DNA of 64,000 bases, taken from assembly GCF_000716875.1 (NCBI RefSeq), contig NZ_JNWQ01000008.1, forward strand, positions 51,606 to 115,605, given 5' to 3'. The notes below the pieces were generated by a model. That model worked only from the letters and a program-made list of their open reading frames with translations, made no database searches and was not told the origin of the DNA. Source of the stretch: Streptomyces novaecaesareae (lineage in GTDB: Bacteria > Actinomycetota > Actinomycetes > Streptomycetales > Streptomycetaceae). Positions 38,888-47,946 of this stretch are shown here, in pieces (the first letter of the stretch is position 1; every line of letters begins with the position of its first letter). A program made the translations under genes and the position numbers.

Positions 38888-39082
38888 TCAGCGCAGCAGC
38901 GTCGAGACCCCCTGGGTCTCGCAGACCACCCGCCAGACGTCCTTGGCCTCCCAGCCCGCCTCCAGCGCCTGCCGCACCGTCCGCCCGCCCAGTTCCGTCA
39001 TCACGTGGTCGGTCGCGAACGACTCCGCGTACGTCTCCCCGAAGTGCGCGTGCATCCGTCGCCAGAACTCCGTCAGCCTCAT
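38888..39082 (-). CDS. DUF3046 family protein
   Basis: A 64-residue protein, MRLTEFWRRMHAHFGETYAE, with conserved FATDHVMTELGGRTV and DVWRVVCET segments. This matches the small actinobacterial DUF3046 family commonly placed beside recA and recX. Function is unknown. The gap to the AI-2E gene is 51 bases; no strong ribosome binding site is seen before the ATG at 39082. Confidence 0.88.
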   Translation of the reverse strand: MRLTEFWRRMHAHFGETYAESFATDHVMTELGGRTVRQALEAGWEAKDVWRVVCETQGVSTLLR

Positions 39083-39195
39083 GGCTCAAGTATCCCGGAC
39101 CCGCCGCCCGTGCCCCGGCCCGCCACCGCCCGCCATCCGCCACCCGCCACCCGCCCGTTCTGCCCCGTCGCCCGGCTCTCCGCGGTGGGCCGGGC

Positions 39196-40779
39196 TCAGT
39201 GCGGCAGCGCCAGCAGGCCAGCCCCGGAGTACTGCCGGTCCCCGCACGCGTACGGCCCCGCCGGGCAGCCCGCCGTCGCGGTGTTCGCGAGCAGCGCCGC
39301 CAGGCCGTCGGAGCCGAGGCCCGGGTGGAGCGCCGCGGCAACCGCGACCGCGCCGGTGACGTGCGCGGCGGCCATCGAGGTGCCGGCCAGCGCCGCGTAC
39401 TGCCCGCCGGGCCAGTCCGAGACGATCGCGTTCTGCGCCCCGCCGTCCGGGTCCCCGCCGGGGGCGGCCAGCGAGACCCGGCCGCGCCCGTAGTTGGAGT
39501 AGGCGGACGGGTGGCCGTCCCGGTTGACGGCGGTGACGGTGACGACACCGGGCAGTTCGCCGGGCAGCCGGACGCACTCGGTGCCCAGGTAGCGGGTGCG
39601 CGGCGGCCCGGAGACCCGGTCGTTGGGGCTGCGTTCGTCGGTCCGGGCGGCGCCGAGGTCCTGCCCGTCGTTGCCCGCCGAGGCGACCACCACCGCGCCC
39701 CTGCTCCGGGCGTACCGGGCGGCCCGGTCGACGGCGGCGATCAGCGTGGCCTGGTCGCGGTCCCCGGGGCAGTTGTACTTCCACGGGTCGGCGAAGTAGC
39801 TGTTGTTGATCGCCTTGGCACCGTGGTCGGCGGCCCAGACCAGGCCGCAGACGATGTTCTCGACGTAGTACTGCCCGAGCGGGCCGAGCAGCCGTACGGC
39901 GGCGATCCGCACGCCCGGCGCGACCCCGGTGACGCCGCGGCCGTCCCGGGTGGCGCCGACGATCCCGGCGACGTGGGTGCCGTGGCCGCTCTCGCCGACT
40001 CCGGGGTCGGGCCGCCAGGCGCCGGTCCTGGCGTCGGGCCGGCCGTCGGCGCAGGAGGCGGAGGCCTTCGGGTCGACGGCGGCGCGCAGGTCGGGGTGGG
40101 TGTCGTCCACGCCGGAGTCCAGCACCGCGACCAGCACCCCGCGCAGTGTCTCCGGGCCCGGCACGCCGCCCGCGGGGGCGCCGTTCGGCACCGGGGAGGC
40201 GTCGCCGGCCCGGGCCGTGGTGGCCCCGAGCATGGCGAGGTTCCAGGCCCCGCCCTCGGCCGGGTCGGGCACGGTGGCCGTCTCGCCGTCCGCCCGTTCG
40301 CCGCCGGCCCCAACCCCGATCCCAGCCCCGGCCGCCCCGACCCCGTCCGTACCAACCGTCCCGCGGACGCCCCGGGGCACCCCCGCCGTGAAGTCCCCGG
40401 CGCCGTCCACCGCGCGGGGCGGCGCCACCACCGGGGCGGTCCGGGTGGCGCCGACGGCGGCGATCCCGGGCCGGGCCCGCACCCGGTCCGCGAACCCCCC
40501 GGTCGCGTACGCCAGGACGGCCCCGATCTGCGGGTACGCCTGCACCACCTGCCCGCCGGCCGCCCGGCTCTCCGCCGCGGCCCGGTCGGCGCCGGGGGCG
40601 TCCTCCCGCTCGGCCAGCACCAGGTAGCTGAGGTAGGCCCGGCCGGGCCCGGACACGTACGGGACGGCCCCGCCCACCACGAGCGCCGTGAGCAGCATCG
40701 CGAGGAGCGCCCGGGCGGGCCCGCGGACCCGGCGGCGGGCGGTGCGGGCGGGCGGGCCCGACGGGTGCGCCTGCGCCAT
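39196..40779 (-). CDS. Subtilisin-family (S8) serine protease, secreted or anchored
   Basis: A 527-residue protease. The N-terminus is basic followed by one hydrophobic segment (about 25-47) that serves as signal or anchor. After a propeptide-like region the S8 catalytic blocks follow in order: Asp in VAVLDSGVDDTHPDL, His in GHGTHVAGI, oxyanion Asn in VVASAGNDG, and Ser in LAGTSMAAAHV. Two long Pro/Gly/Ala linkers sit before the Asp block. ATG 40779 has GGAGG seven bases upstream. It diverges from lhr. No C-terminal mycosin-type membrane helix is present, so a type VII secretion link is unlikely. Confidence 0.9.
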   Translation of the reverse strand: MAQAHPSGPPARTARRRVRGPARALLAMLLTALVVGGAVPYVSGPGRAYLSYLVLAEREDAPGADRAAAESRAAGGQVVQAYPQIGAVLAYATGGFADRVRARPGIAAVGATRTAPVVAPPRAVDGAGDFTAGVPRGVRGTVGTDGVGAAGAGIGVGAGGERADGETATVPDPAEGGAWNLAMLGATTARAGDASPVPNGAPAGGVPGPETLRGVLVAVLDSGVDDTHPDLRAAVDPKASASCADGRPDARTGAWRPDPGVGESGHGTHVAGIVGATRDGRGVTGVAPGVRIAAVRLLGPLGQYYVENIVCGLVWAADHGAKAINNSYFADPWKYNCPGDRDQATLIAAVDRAARYARSRGAVVVASAGNDGQDLGAARTDERSPNDRVSGPPRTRYLGTECVRLPGELPGVVTVTAVNRDGHPSAYSNYGRGRVSLAAPGGDPDGGAQNAIVSDWPGGQYAALAGTSMAAAHVTGAVAVAAALHPGLGSDGLAALLANTATAGCPAGPYACGDRQYSGAGLLALPH

Positions 40780-40864
40780 CGCACGGCCTCCGCTCGTCGG
40801 TCCGGTGGTTCACGGGTGGATCATGCTCCCGAATCATCACGATATGAGCGGATTGTCGTTTCTG

Positions 40865-40908
40865 CTCCTCGGCTTGCACCCCGCTACTCCTCGGCTTGCA
40901 CCCCGCTA
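40865..40908. repeat. 22-bp tandem duplication before lhr
   Basis: CTCCTCGGCTTGCACCCCGC plus TA occurs twice in direct tandem (40865-40886 and 40887-40908) in the 196-base divergent region between the S8 protease gene and lhr. A perfect copy suggests a recent slippage event that could alter promoter spacing. Confidence 0.88.
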
Positions 40909-40975
40909 CGGCACCCCCGCCCCTCGCCCGCCCAGTCCACCCCCGGTTGTCGGTCCCACCCGGCACCATGGGGGC

Positions 40976-43900
40976 ATGGCGCCCCAGCACCCGACCCCGC
41001 CCGCCGACGACCCCGACGGCCCCGACGACCCCCTGGCCGGCTTCGCCCCGGCCACCCGGGCCTGGTTCACCGGTGCCTTCTCCGCCCCCACCACCGCCCA
41101 GGCCGAGGCCTGGCGCGCCATCCGGCGGGAGACGGACGTCCTGGTGGTCGCCCCCACCGGCTCCGGCAAGACGCTCGCCGCCTTCCTCTCCGCCCTCGAC
41201 CGGCTCAGCAGCACCCCGCCCCCGGCCGAGCCCAAGCACCGCTGCCGGGTCCTCTACGTCTCGCCGCTCAAGGCCCTCGCGGTGGACGTCGAACGGAACC
41301 TGCGCGCCCCGCTGACCGGCCTGCGCCAGGCCGCCGTCCGGCTGGGCCTGCCCGAGCCGGAGGTCCAGGTCGCCATCCGCTCCGGCGACACCCCGGCCGC
41401 CGACCGCCGCCGCTTCGCGACCCACCCGCCGGACATCCTGATCACCACCCCCGAATCGCTGTTCCTGCTGCTCACCTCCGCCGCCCGGGAGGCACTGCGC
41501 GGCGTGGACACGGTGATCCTGGACGAGGTGCACGCGGTCGCCGGCACCAAGCGCGGCGCGCACCTCGCGCTCACCCTGGAGCGGCTGGACGAGCTGCTGG
41601 ACCGCCCGGCCCGCCGGATCGGCCTGTCCGCGACGGTGCGCCCGGTCGAGGAGGTGGCCCGCTTCCTCAGCCCGCAGCGCGGCGCCGTCGTCGTCCAGCC
41701 GCCCGCCGCCAAGGAGTTCGACCTCTCGGTGGTCGTCCCCGTCCCCGACCTGGACGACCTGCCCGCCGCCCCGGCCACCGGCGGCGCCGCCGGCAGCGAC
41801 CCGCAGCGCCAAGCCTCGATCTGGCCGCACGTCGAAGAGCGGATCGTCGACCTGGTCGAGGCGCACCGCTCGACCATCGTCTTCGCCAACTCCCGCCGCC
41901 TGGCCGAACGCCTGTGCAACCGGCTGAACGAGATCGCCCACGAGCGCGCCACCGGCACCGCCTTCCCCGAGGCGCACGCCCCGGCCGAGCTGATGGGCGG
42001 CTCCGGCGCGGCCAAGGGCGCTCCCCCGGTCATCGCCCGGGCCCACCACGGCTCCGTCTCCAAGGAGCAGCGGTCCCTGGTCGAGGAGGAGTTGAAGGCC
42101 GGCCGGCTGCCCGCCGTGGTCGCCACCTCCAGCCTGGAGCTGGGCATCGACATGGGCGCCGTCGAGCTGGTCGTCCAGGTCGAGTCCCCGCCCTCGGTCG
42201 CCTCCGGCCTGCAGCGGGTCGGCCGGGCCGGCCACCAGGTCGGCGCGGTCTCCACCGGTGTCTTCTTCCCCAAGTACCGGGGGGACCTGGTGCAGTCCGC
42301 CGTGGTCACCGAGCGGATGCGGGCCGGCCGGATCGAGGCGCTGCGCATCCCGCGCAATCCGCTGGACGTGCTGGCCCAGCAACTCGTCGCGATGACGGCC
42401 CTGGACGCCTGGCCGGTGGACGAGCTGCTCGCCGTGGTCCGCCGCGCCGCGCCCTTCGCCACCCTCCCGCAGTCCGCCTTCGACGCCGTGCTCGACATGC
42501 TGGCGGGACGCTACCCCTCGGACGCCTTCGCCGAGCTGCGCCCCCGCGTGGTCTGGGACCGGGTGGCCGGCACCGTGACCGGCCGCCCCGGCGCCCAGCG
42601 CCTGGCCGTCACCTCCGGCGGCACCATCCCCGACCGCGGCCTGTTCGGCGTCTTCATCGCCGGCTCGGCCGCGTCCGATGCGAAAGCGGCGAAGAAGGGC
42701 GGCGGCCGGGTCGGGGAGCTCGACGAGGAGATGGTCTACGAGTCCCGCGTCGGCGACGTCTTCACCCTCGGCACCACCTCCTGGCGGATCGAGGAGATCA
42801 CCCACGACAAGGTCCTGGTCACCCCCGCCCCCGGCGTCCCCGGCCGGCTCCCGTTCTGGAAGGGCGACACCCTCGGCCGCCCGCTCGAACTCGGCCGCGC
42901 CCTCGGCGCGTTCACCCGCGAGCTGGGCGCGCTGCAGCCCGAGGCCGCCACCGAGCGCCTCAAGCAGGCGGGGCTGGACGACTGGGCCGCCGCCAACCTG
43001 CTCGACTACCTCGCCGAACAGCGCGCCGCCTGCGGCCACCTCCCGGACGACCGCACCATCGTGGTCGAGCGCTTCCGCGACGAGCTCGGCGACTGGCGGA
43101 TCGTCATCCACTCCCCCTTCGGCGCCCAGGTGCACGCCCCCTGGGCGCTCGCCCTCGGCGCCCGGCTCCGGGAGAAGCACGGCCTCGACCCGCAGGTCAT
43201 GCACGCCGACGACGGCATCGTGCTGCGCCTGCCCGACGCCGACCTGCTCGCCCCCGACTTCGACTTCGCCGGCCCCTCGGAGCAGGCGGGTTCCGACGAG
43301 GCCCCGGTCGGCGCCGACGCCGCTCTGTTCGACCCGGGCGACATCGAGCAGCTGGTCACCGACCAGGTCGGCGGCTCCGCCCTGTTCGCCTCCCGCTTCC
43401 GCGAGTGCGCCGGCCGCGCCCTGCTGCTCCCCCGCCGCAACCCCGGCCGCCGCACCCCGCTCTGGCAGCAGCGCCAGCGCGCCGCCCAACTGCTCGAAGT
43501 CGCCTCCGAGTACGGCTCGTTCCCGATCGTCCTGGAGGCCGTCCGCGAGTGCCTGCAGGACGTCTTCGACGTCCCCGGCCTGGTCGAGCTGATGGGGGAC
43601 TTGGAATCCCGCGCCGTCCGGCTGGTCGAGGTCACCACCCCCGAGCCCTCGCCCTTCGCCCGCTCGCTGCTCTTCGGCTACGTCGCCCAGTTCCTCTACG
43701 AGGGGGACTCCCCGCTCGCCGAGCGCCGCGCCGCCGCCCTCTCGCTGGACTCCCGGCTGCTGTCCGAGCTCCTCGGCCAGGCCGAGCTGAGCGAACTGCT
43801 CGACCCCCAGGTGCTCGCCGAGCTGGAGGCCGAGCTCCAGCGCCTCACCCCCGAGCGCCGGATCAGGGACGCCGAGGGCGTCGCCGACGCCCTGCGCCTG

Positions 43901-45700
43901 CTCGGCCCGCTCGACGAGGCCGAGCTGACCGCCCGCGGCGCCGAGCCGCTCTGGGCCCTGGAGCTGGAGGCCGCCCGCCGGGTGATCCAGGTCCGGATCG
44001 CCGGCGAGCAGCGCTGGGCCGCGATCGAGGACGCCGGCCGCCTGCGCGACGCGCTCGGCACCCCGCTGCCGGTCGGCGTCCCCGAAGCCTTCACCGAACC
44101 GGTCAAGGACCCGTTGGGCGACTTGCTGGCCCGCCACGCCCGCACCCACGGCCCGTTCACCGCCGCCGAGGCCGCCGCCCGCTACGGCCTGGGCACCGCC
44201 GTCGTCACCGGCACCCTGCACCGCCTCACCGCCGCCGGCCGCCTGGTGCAGGGCGCCTTCCGGCCCGCCGAGAGCCACACCACCGCCGCCGAGTGGTGCG
44301 ACGCCGAGGTGCTGCGCCGGCTGCGCCGCCGCTCGCTGGCCGCCCTGCGCCAGGAGGTCGAGCCGGTCCCGCCCCGCGCCCTGGCCGCCTTCCTCCCGCA
44401 GTGGCAGCACCTGGCCGGCCACCGGCTGCGCGGCCCGGACGGCCTGCTCCGGGTGGTCGAGCAGCTGCAGGGCACCGCCCTGCCCGCCTCCGCGCTGGAG
44501 AAGCTGATCCTCCCGGCCCGGCTCGCCGACTACTCCCCCGGCCTGCTGGACGAGTTGACGGCGGCCGGTGAGATCGGCTGGTGCGGGGCCGGCGCGCTGC
44601 CCGGCAAGGACGGCTGGCTCAGCCTGCACCTCACCGAGAACGCCCACCTGCTGCGCCCCGAGCCGGTCCCGCCCGCGCTCACCCCGCTGCACAGCGCCCT
44701 GATGGCCGCGCTGGCCGGCGGCTACGGCCTGTTCTTCCGCCAGCTCGTCCAGCAGCTCCCGGAGGAGATGCCGGAGCCGGAGGTCGTGACGGCCCTCTGG
44801 GACCTGGTCTGGGCCGGCTACGTCACCAACGACACCCTCGCCCCGCTGCGCGCCCTGCTCGGCTCCGGCCGGACGGCGGGCGCCACCGCCCACCGCGCGC
44901 CCCGGGCGACCCCGCGCGGGCGCTACGGCGGGGCCGGCCGCCCGTTCGGCCGGGTCGGCGGCGCCCTGCGCAGCGGCCCGCCGACGGTGGCCGGGCGCTG
45001 GTCGCTGCTGCCCGCCCTCGCCGCCGACCCGACGGTCCGGGCCACCGCCCAGGCGCAGAGCCTGCTGGACCGCCACGGCCTGCTCACCCGGGGCACGGTG
45101 GCCGCCGAACGGGTGCCCGGCGGCTTCGCCGGGGTCTACCGGGTGCTCGCCGCGATGGAGGAGCGCGGCCGGGCCCGCCGGGGCTACTTCGTCGAGGGCC
45201 TCGGCGGCGCCCAGTTCGCGATGGAGGGCGCGGCGGACCGCCTGCGCTCCGTCAACGGTCGGCTGGAGCGGGCCCGGGCCGCCGAATGGCCCGCCGCACC
45301 GGCCGCCGAGCCGCCGCAAACGCTGGTGCTGGCCGCCGCCGACCCGGCGAACGCCTACGGCGCCGCGCTGCCCTGGCCGGATCCGCCCACCGCGCCCGAC
45401 GGCAAGGAGTCCACGGCCCACCGCCCGGGCCGCAAGGCGGGCGCCCTGGTGGTCCTGGTGGACGGCGAGCTGGTGCTGTACGTCGAACGCGGTGGCAAGT
45501 CCCTGCTGGCCTGGCCGGAGGACGAGGCGGCTCTGGCGCCGGCGGCCGGTGCGCTGGCCGCCGCCGTCCGGGCGGGCGCGCTGGGCAGCGTCACGGTGGA
45601 GCGGGCCAACGGCGAGCCGACCCTCGGCTCCGCTCTCGGCCGCGTCCTGGAGGAGGCCGGATTCCACGCCACCCCGCGCGGACTGCGCCTGCGTCCCTGA
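40976..45700 (+). CDS. lhr: Lhr-type ATP-dependent DNA helicase
   Basis: Large superfamily 2 3'-5' helicase, 1574 residues, the size of full-length Lhr. Walker A is APTGSGKT (residues 59-66), DEVH box LDEVHAVAGTKRGAHLAL near 180, motif III GLSATVRP, and motif VI LQRVGRAGHQVG. The long Lhr C-terminal region follows. Mycobacterial Lhr is induced by DNA damage, but no clear SOS box lies before this gene. ATG 40976 follows a G-rich stretch (GGGGGC); the earlier reading frame lacks family similarity. It ends at a strong terminator. Confidence 0.94.
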   Translation: MAPQHPTPPADDPDGPDDPLAGFAPATRAWFTGAFSAPTTAQAEAWRAIRRETDVLVVAPTGSGKTLAAFLSALDRLSSTPPPAEPKHRCRVLYVSPLKALAVDVERNLRAPLTGLRQAAVRLGLPEPEVQVAIRSGDTPAADRRRFATHPPDILITTPESLFLLLTSAAREALRGVDTVILDEVHAVAGTKRGAHLALTLERLDELLDRPARRIGLSATVRPVEEVARFLSPQRGAVVVQPPAAKEFDLSVVVPVPDLDDLPAAPATGGAAGSDPQRQASIWPHVEERIVDLVEAHRSTIVFANSRRLAERLCNRLNEIAHERATGTAFPEAHAPAELMGGSGAAKGAPPVIARAHHGSVSKEQRSLVEEELKAGRLPAVVATSSLELGIDMGAVELVVQVESPPSVASGLQRVGRAGHQVGAVSTGVFFPKYRGDLVQSAVVTERMRAGRIEALRIPRNPLDVLAQQLVAMTALDAWPVDELLAVVRRAAPFATLPQSAFDAVLDMLAGRYPSDAFAELRPRVVWDRVAGTVTGRPGAQRLAVTSGGTIPDRGLFGVFIAGSAASDAKAAKKGGGRVGELDEEMVYESRVGDVFTLGTTSWRIEEITHDKVLVTPAPGVPGRLPFWKGDTLGRPLELGRALGAFTRELGALQPEAATERLKQAGLDDWAAANLLDYLAEQRAACGHLPDDRTIVVERFRDELGDWRIVIHSPFGAQVHAPWALALGARLREKHGLDPQVMHADDGIVLRLPDADLLAPDFDFAGPSEQAGSDEAPVGADAALFDPGDIEQLVTDQVGGSALFASRFRECAGRALLLPRRNPGRRTPLWQQRQRAAQLLEVASEYGSFPIVLEAVRECLQDVFDVPGLVELMGDLESRAVRLVEVTTPEPSPFARSLLFGYVAQFLYEGDSPLAERRAAALSLDSRLLSELLGQAELSELLDPQVLAELEAELQRLTPERRIRDAEGVADALRLLGPLDEAELTARGAEPLWALELEAARRVIQVRIAGEQRWAAIEDAGRLRDALGTPLPVGVPEAFTEPVKDPLGDLLARHARTHGPFTAAEAAARYGLGTAVVTGTLHRLTAAGRLVQGAFRPAESHTTAAEWCDAEVLRRLRRRSLAALRQEVEPVPPRALAAFLPQWQHLAGHRLRGPDGLLRVVEQLQGTALPASALEKLILPARLADYSPGLLDELTAAGEIGWCGAGALPGKDGWLSLHLTENAHLLRPEPVPPALTPLHSALMAALAGGYGLFFRQLVQQLPEEMPEPEVVTALWDLVWAGYVTNDTLAPLRALLGSGRTAGATAHRAPRATPRGRYGGAGRPFGRVGGALRSGPPTVAGRWSLLPALAADPTVRATAQAQSLLDRHGLLTRGTVAAERVPGGFAGVYRVLAAMEERGRARRGYFVEGLGGAQFAMEGAADRLRSVNGRLERARAAEWPAAPAAEPPQTLVLAAADPANAYGAALPWPDPPTAPDGKESTAHRPGRKAGALVVLVDGELVLYVERGGKSLLAWPEDEAALAPAAGALAAAVRAGALGSVTVERANGEPTLGSALGRVLEEAGFHATPRGLRLRP

Positions 45701-45728
45701 ACCAGGGCACGAGGTCGGGCACGAGAAC

Positions 45729-45765
45729 GCCGGAGGCCGCGGGGTCGGACCCCGCGGCCTCCGGC
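45729..45765. terminator. Strong bidirectional terminator after lhr
   Basis: GCCGGAGGCCGCGGGGTC pairs perfectly with GACCCCGCGGCCTCCGGC across a very small loop. It lies between the convergent lhr and the small membrane protein gene. Confidence 0.92.
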
Positions 45766-45774
45766 CACGTCATA

Positions 45775-46074
45775 TCACCCGATCTGCGGCGGCTGCGCCT
45801 CCACCGGCCGGACGGTCTCCTCGTGCCCGCGCCGGGCCGGTCCGGTCGCGTTCCGGTCGGCATGGACCGGGATCAGACCGAGCCCCCAGCCTCCGGCCGC
45901 GAGCAGCCCGAGCGCCGCACCGTCGGCGAGTTGTCCCCGGACGACCAGGAGCCACCAGGCGAGCCCGGCCGCCACGGCTGCCAGGCCCCACCGCACCGGG
46001 CGTCGCACCCGGAGCAACAGTCGCGCCCGTGCCCGTATTCGGGCCGACGGGCGCATCCGCACGTCTCTCCGCAC
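45775..46074 (-). CDS. Small membrane protein, unrecognised
   Basis: A 99-residue protein with a strongly basic N-terminus (MRRDVRMRPSARIRARARLL), two hydrophobic segments (about 29-44 and 52-68) and a charged tail. The GTG at 46074 is supported by a GGGAGGG site with 5-base spacing. It follows clgR on the same strand at 55 bases, so the two may be co-transcribed. No function is evident. Confidence 0.7.
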   Translation of the reverse strand: MRRDVRMRPSARIRARARLLLRVRRPVRWGLAAVAAGLAWWLLVVRGQLADGAALGLLAAGGWGLGLIPVHADRNATGPARRGHEETVRPVEAQPPQIG

Positions 46075-46129
46075 GACCGCCCTCCCTTCGCTCGCTCCGG
46101 GCAGGGGCGCCCGGGAGTCGAGGCCGGGT

Positions 46130-46498
46130 TCAGGCGGCGACCACGTCCATCGCGGCGGCCTTGGGCGACATGTTCGCCCGGTCGCTGCCGGGGGCGGGAA
46201 GCGGAACCGGTTCGAGTACCGGCCTCAGCAGATCACCTTCGGAGAGGGTGGCCATCGCCGCAAGTTCGGCGAGCGACAGTTCGTCGCTGACCTCGCGCAT
46301 GACCTCGGACATCCGGACGTCGAGTGCGTCGCAGATGGCGGAGAGCAGCTCCGAGGAGGCCTCCTTCTGTCCCCGCTCGACCTCGGAGAGGTATCCGAGC
46401 GAAACCCTGGCGGCCGCCGACACCTCGCGGAGTGTGCGGCCCTGGCGCTGGCGCTGCCGACGCAGTACATCGCCCAGTAGGCGACGGAGCAGGATCAT
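46130..46498 (-). CDS. clgR: XRE-family activator ClgR (clp/lon regulator)
   Basis: A 122-residue regulator with a helix-turn-helix near residues 10-65 ([40 protein letters not shown]). The N-terminal [19 protein letters not shown] and the C-terminal VVAA match ClgR, which activates clpP1P2, clpC and lon in Streptomyces and is itself degraded by ClpP through its terminal Ala-Ala. ATG 46498 has AGGAGGGAGG. The pgsA-cinA-clgR neighbourhood is conserved with mycobacteria. Autoregulation is expected, but a ClgR box was not clear by eye. Confidence 0.9.
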   Translation of the reverse strand: MILLRRLLGDVLRRQRQRQGRTLREVSAAARVSLGYLSEVERGQKEASSELLSAICDALDVRMSEVMREVSDELSLAELAAMATLSEGDLLRPVLEPVPLPAPGSDRANMSPKAAAMDVVAA

Positions 46499-46807
46499 CG
46501 GTGCCTCCCTCCTCGGACTGCGGATCGAGATGTCACGACCCCACCGTACCGCCTTGCCCGCTTCGCGTGCGGGGACCATGGTCGTGTTCACTCTGGGCTG
46601 CAAGGCTGTCCCCCTCCTCGTTCCGGTGTCCTACCCGGGTCCGCGGGCCCCTCGTGGTACCCGACGCGGGCCACCCGGTCACCATCACGCAACTCGTTCG
46701 CCACCTGGTTTCTGCCCAACCAGGCTGTTGGATGTAACACGATCCTCCAGCTGTGTCGTGCCAGATCGGCAGATCTCGGTTCGGTGGAGATCCGTCGGAG
46801 CGGGCCC
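46499..46807. other. Intergenic region between cinA and clgR
   Basis: 309 bases without a gene. It must hold the clgR promoter. It contains GC-rich inexact repeats and ACGCGAAGCG-like sequence near 46560 on the minus strand that is loosely reminiscent of ClgR targets. No convincing terminator for cinA is visible. Confidence 0.4.
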
Positions 46808-47290
46808 TCATGGTGCGAGGCGGCCGACGAGCAGCTCCAGTGCGGCGGTCACCGCCCCGTGACGGATTGTGGCACGCCCGCCCGACAGCAGGGGCGAACT
46901 GACCAGAGTTCCCCCCGGTCCGGCGACCGCCAGGTGTACGGTGCCCACCGGCTGCCCGTCCTGCGGCTCCGGACCGGCCACCCCGGTCGTCGCGAGCCCG
47001 TAGGTGGCGCCCAGCAGCCCCCGTACGCCCTCGGCCATCTGCCGGGCCACCACCGGGTGGACCGGCCCGTACACGTCCAGCAGGCCCTCGTCGACGCCGA
47101 GCAGCGAGGCCTTCAGCTCGGTCGCGTACGCGGTGACCGAGCCCCGGAAGGTCGCGGACGCCCCGGGGACGTCCACCAGCGCGGCGGCCAGCAGCCCCCC
47201 GGTCAGCGACTCGGCGACGGCCAGCGTGCCGCCCTCGGCCCGCAGCGCGGCGTGCGCCCGCTCGGCCAGCCGGTAGTCGTGCTCCGCCAC
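46808..47290 (-). CDS. CinA-family protein, nicotinamide-nucleotide amidohydrolase domain
   Basis: A 160-residue single-domain CinA C-terminal (PncC-like) protein: TLAVAESLTGGLLAAALVDV with the catalytic-type Ser, VTAYATELKASLLGV, and TTGVAGPEPQDGQPVGTVHL. PncC deamidates nicotinamide mononucleotide in pyridine salvage. The N-terminal MoCF domain of full CinA is absent, as usual here. GTG 47290 has GGGGGAG upstream and is 17 bases after pgsA, so they share an operon. Confidence 0.9.
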   Translation of the reverse strand: MAEHDYRLAERAHAALRAEGGTLAVAESLTGGLLAAALVDVPGASATFRGSVTAYATELKASLLGVDEGLLDVYGPVHPVVARQMAEGVRGLLGATYGLATTGVAGPEPQDGQPVGTVHLAVAGPGGTLVSSPLLSGGRATIRHGAVTAALELLVGRLAP

Positions 47291-47307
47291 CCGGTCTCCC
47301 CCGTCGC

Positions 47308-47946
47308 TCAGCGGTCCGCGCGGTCCGCGGCCCGTCCCTCGCGGCGCAGTCGCAGCGCCTGTCCGACGTAGTCCAGCGCGGTGCCGACGGTCAGCAGCAC
47401 CGCCAGCCCCATCAGCACGGCCCGCCCGGTGGCCAGCCAGCCGGTCAGGGCCAGCACGTACATGCCGACCGCGGTGCCCTGGGTCAGCGTCTTGAGCTTG
47501 CCGCCGCGGCTGGCCGGGATGACCCCGTAGCGGATCACCCAGAAGCGCATCAGGGTGATGCCGAGCTCGCGGGCCAGGATCACCGCGGTGACCCACCAGG
47601 GCAGGTCGCCGAGCAGCGAGAGGCCGATCAGCGCCGAGCCCATGATCGCCTTGTCGGCGATCGGGTCGGCGATCTTCCCGAAGTCGGTGACCAGGCCCTT
47701 GCGGCGGGCGAGCTCCCCGTCGAACAGGTCGGTGATCATCGCGATGGCGAACGAGGCCCAGGCGACCGAGCGCCACTTGGGGTCGTGCCCGCCGCCGGCG
47801 AACAGCAGCGCCACGAAGACCGGCACCAGCAGCACCCGGACCATCGTGAGCACGTTGGCGATGTTCCAGATCCCCGGGGTCGACGGCACCGCGGCCGCCG
47901 GTCTGCCCGGGTGGGCCGCGGCCGGGGCGCCGGGCCCCTGGGTCAT
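47308..47946 (-). CDS. pgsA: CDP-diacylglycerol-glycerol-3-phosphate 3-phosphatidyltransferase
   Basis: Makes phosphatidylglycerophosphate, or a related phospholipid, in the membrane. The 212-residue protein has the complete CDP-alcohol phosphatidyltransferase motif [12 protein letters not shown] ... [11 protein letters not shown] (D-x2-DG-x2-AR-x8-G-x3-D-x3-D) and several hydrophobic segments. ATG 47946 overlaps the rimO stop by four bases (ATGA), so translation is coupled. Actinobacterial pgsA paralogues near ftsK may make other lipids, so the exact product is inferred. Confidence 0.92.
   Translation of the reverse strand: MTQGPGAPAAAHPGRPAAAVPSTPGIWNIANVLTMVRVLLVPVFVALLFAGGGHDPKWRSVAWASFAIAMITDLFDGELARRKGLVTDFGKIADPIADKAIMGSALIGLSLLGDLPWWVTAVILARELGITLMRFWVIRYGVIPASRGGKLKTLTQGTAVGMYVLALTGWLATGRAVLMGLAVLLTVGTALDYVGQALRLRREGRAADRADR

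Noticed and set aside
39086..45667. Minus-strand open frame of 2193 codons across lhr and the S8 protease gene
   Set aside because: It is antisense to lhr, has no family motifs, and such long frames are expected from third-position GC bias.
46540..46600. ClgR box before clgR
   Set aside because: Only a loose resemblance near the ACGCGAAGCG-like sequence; no palindrome close enough to the published targets.
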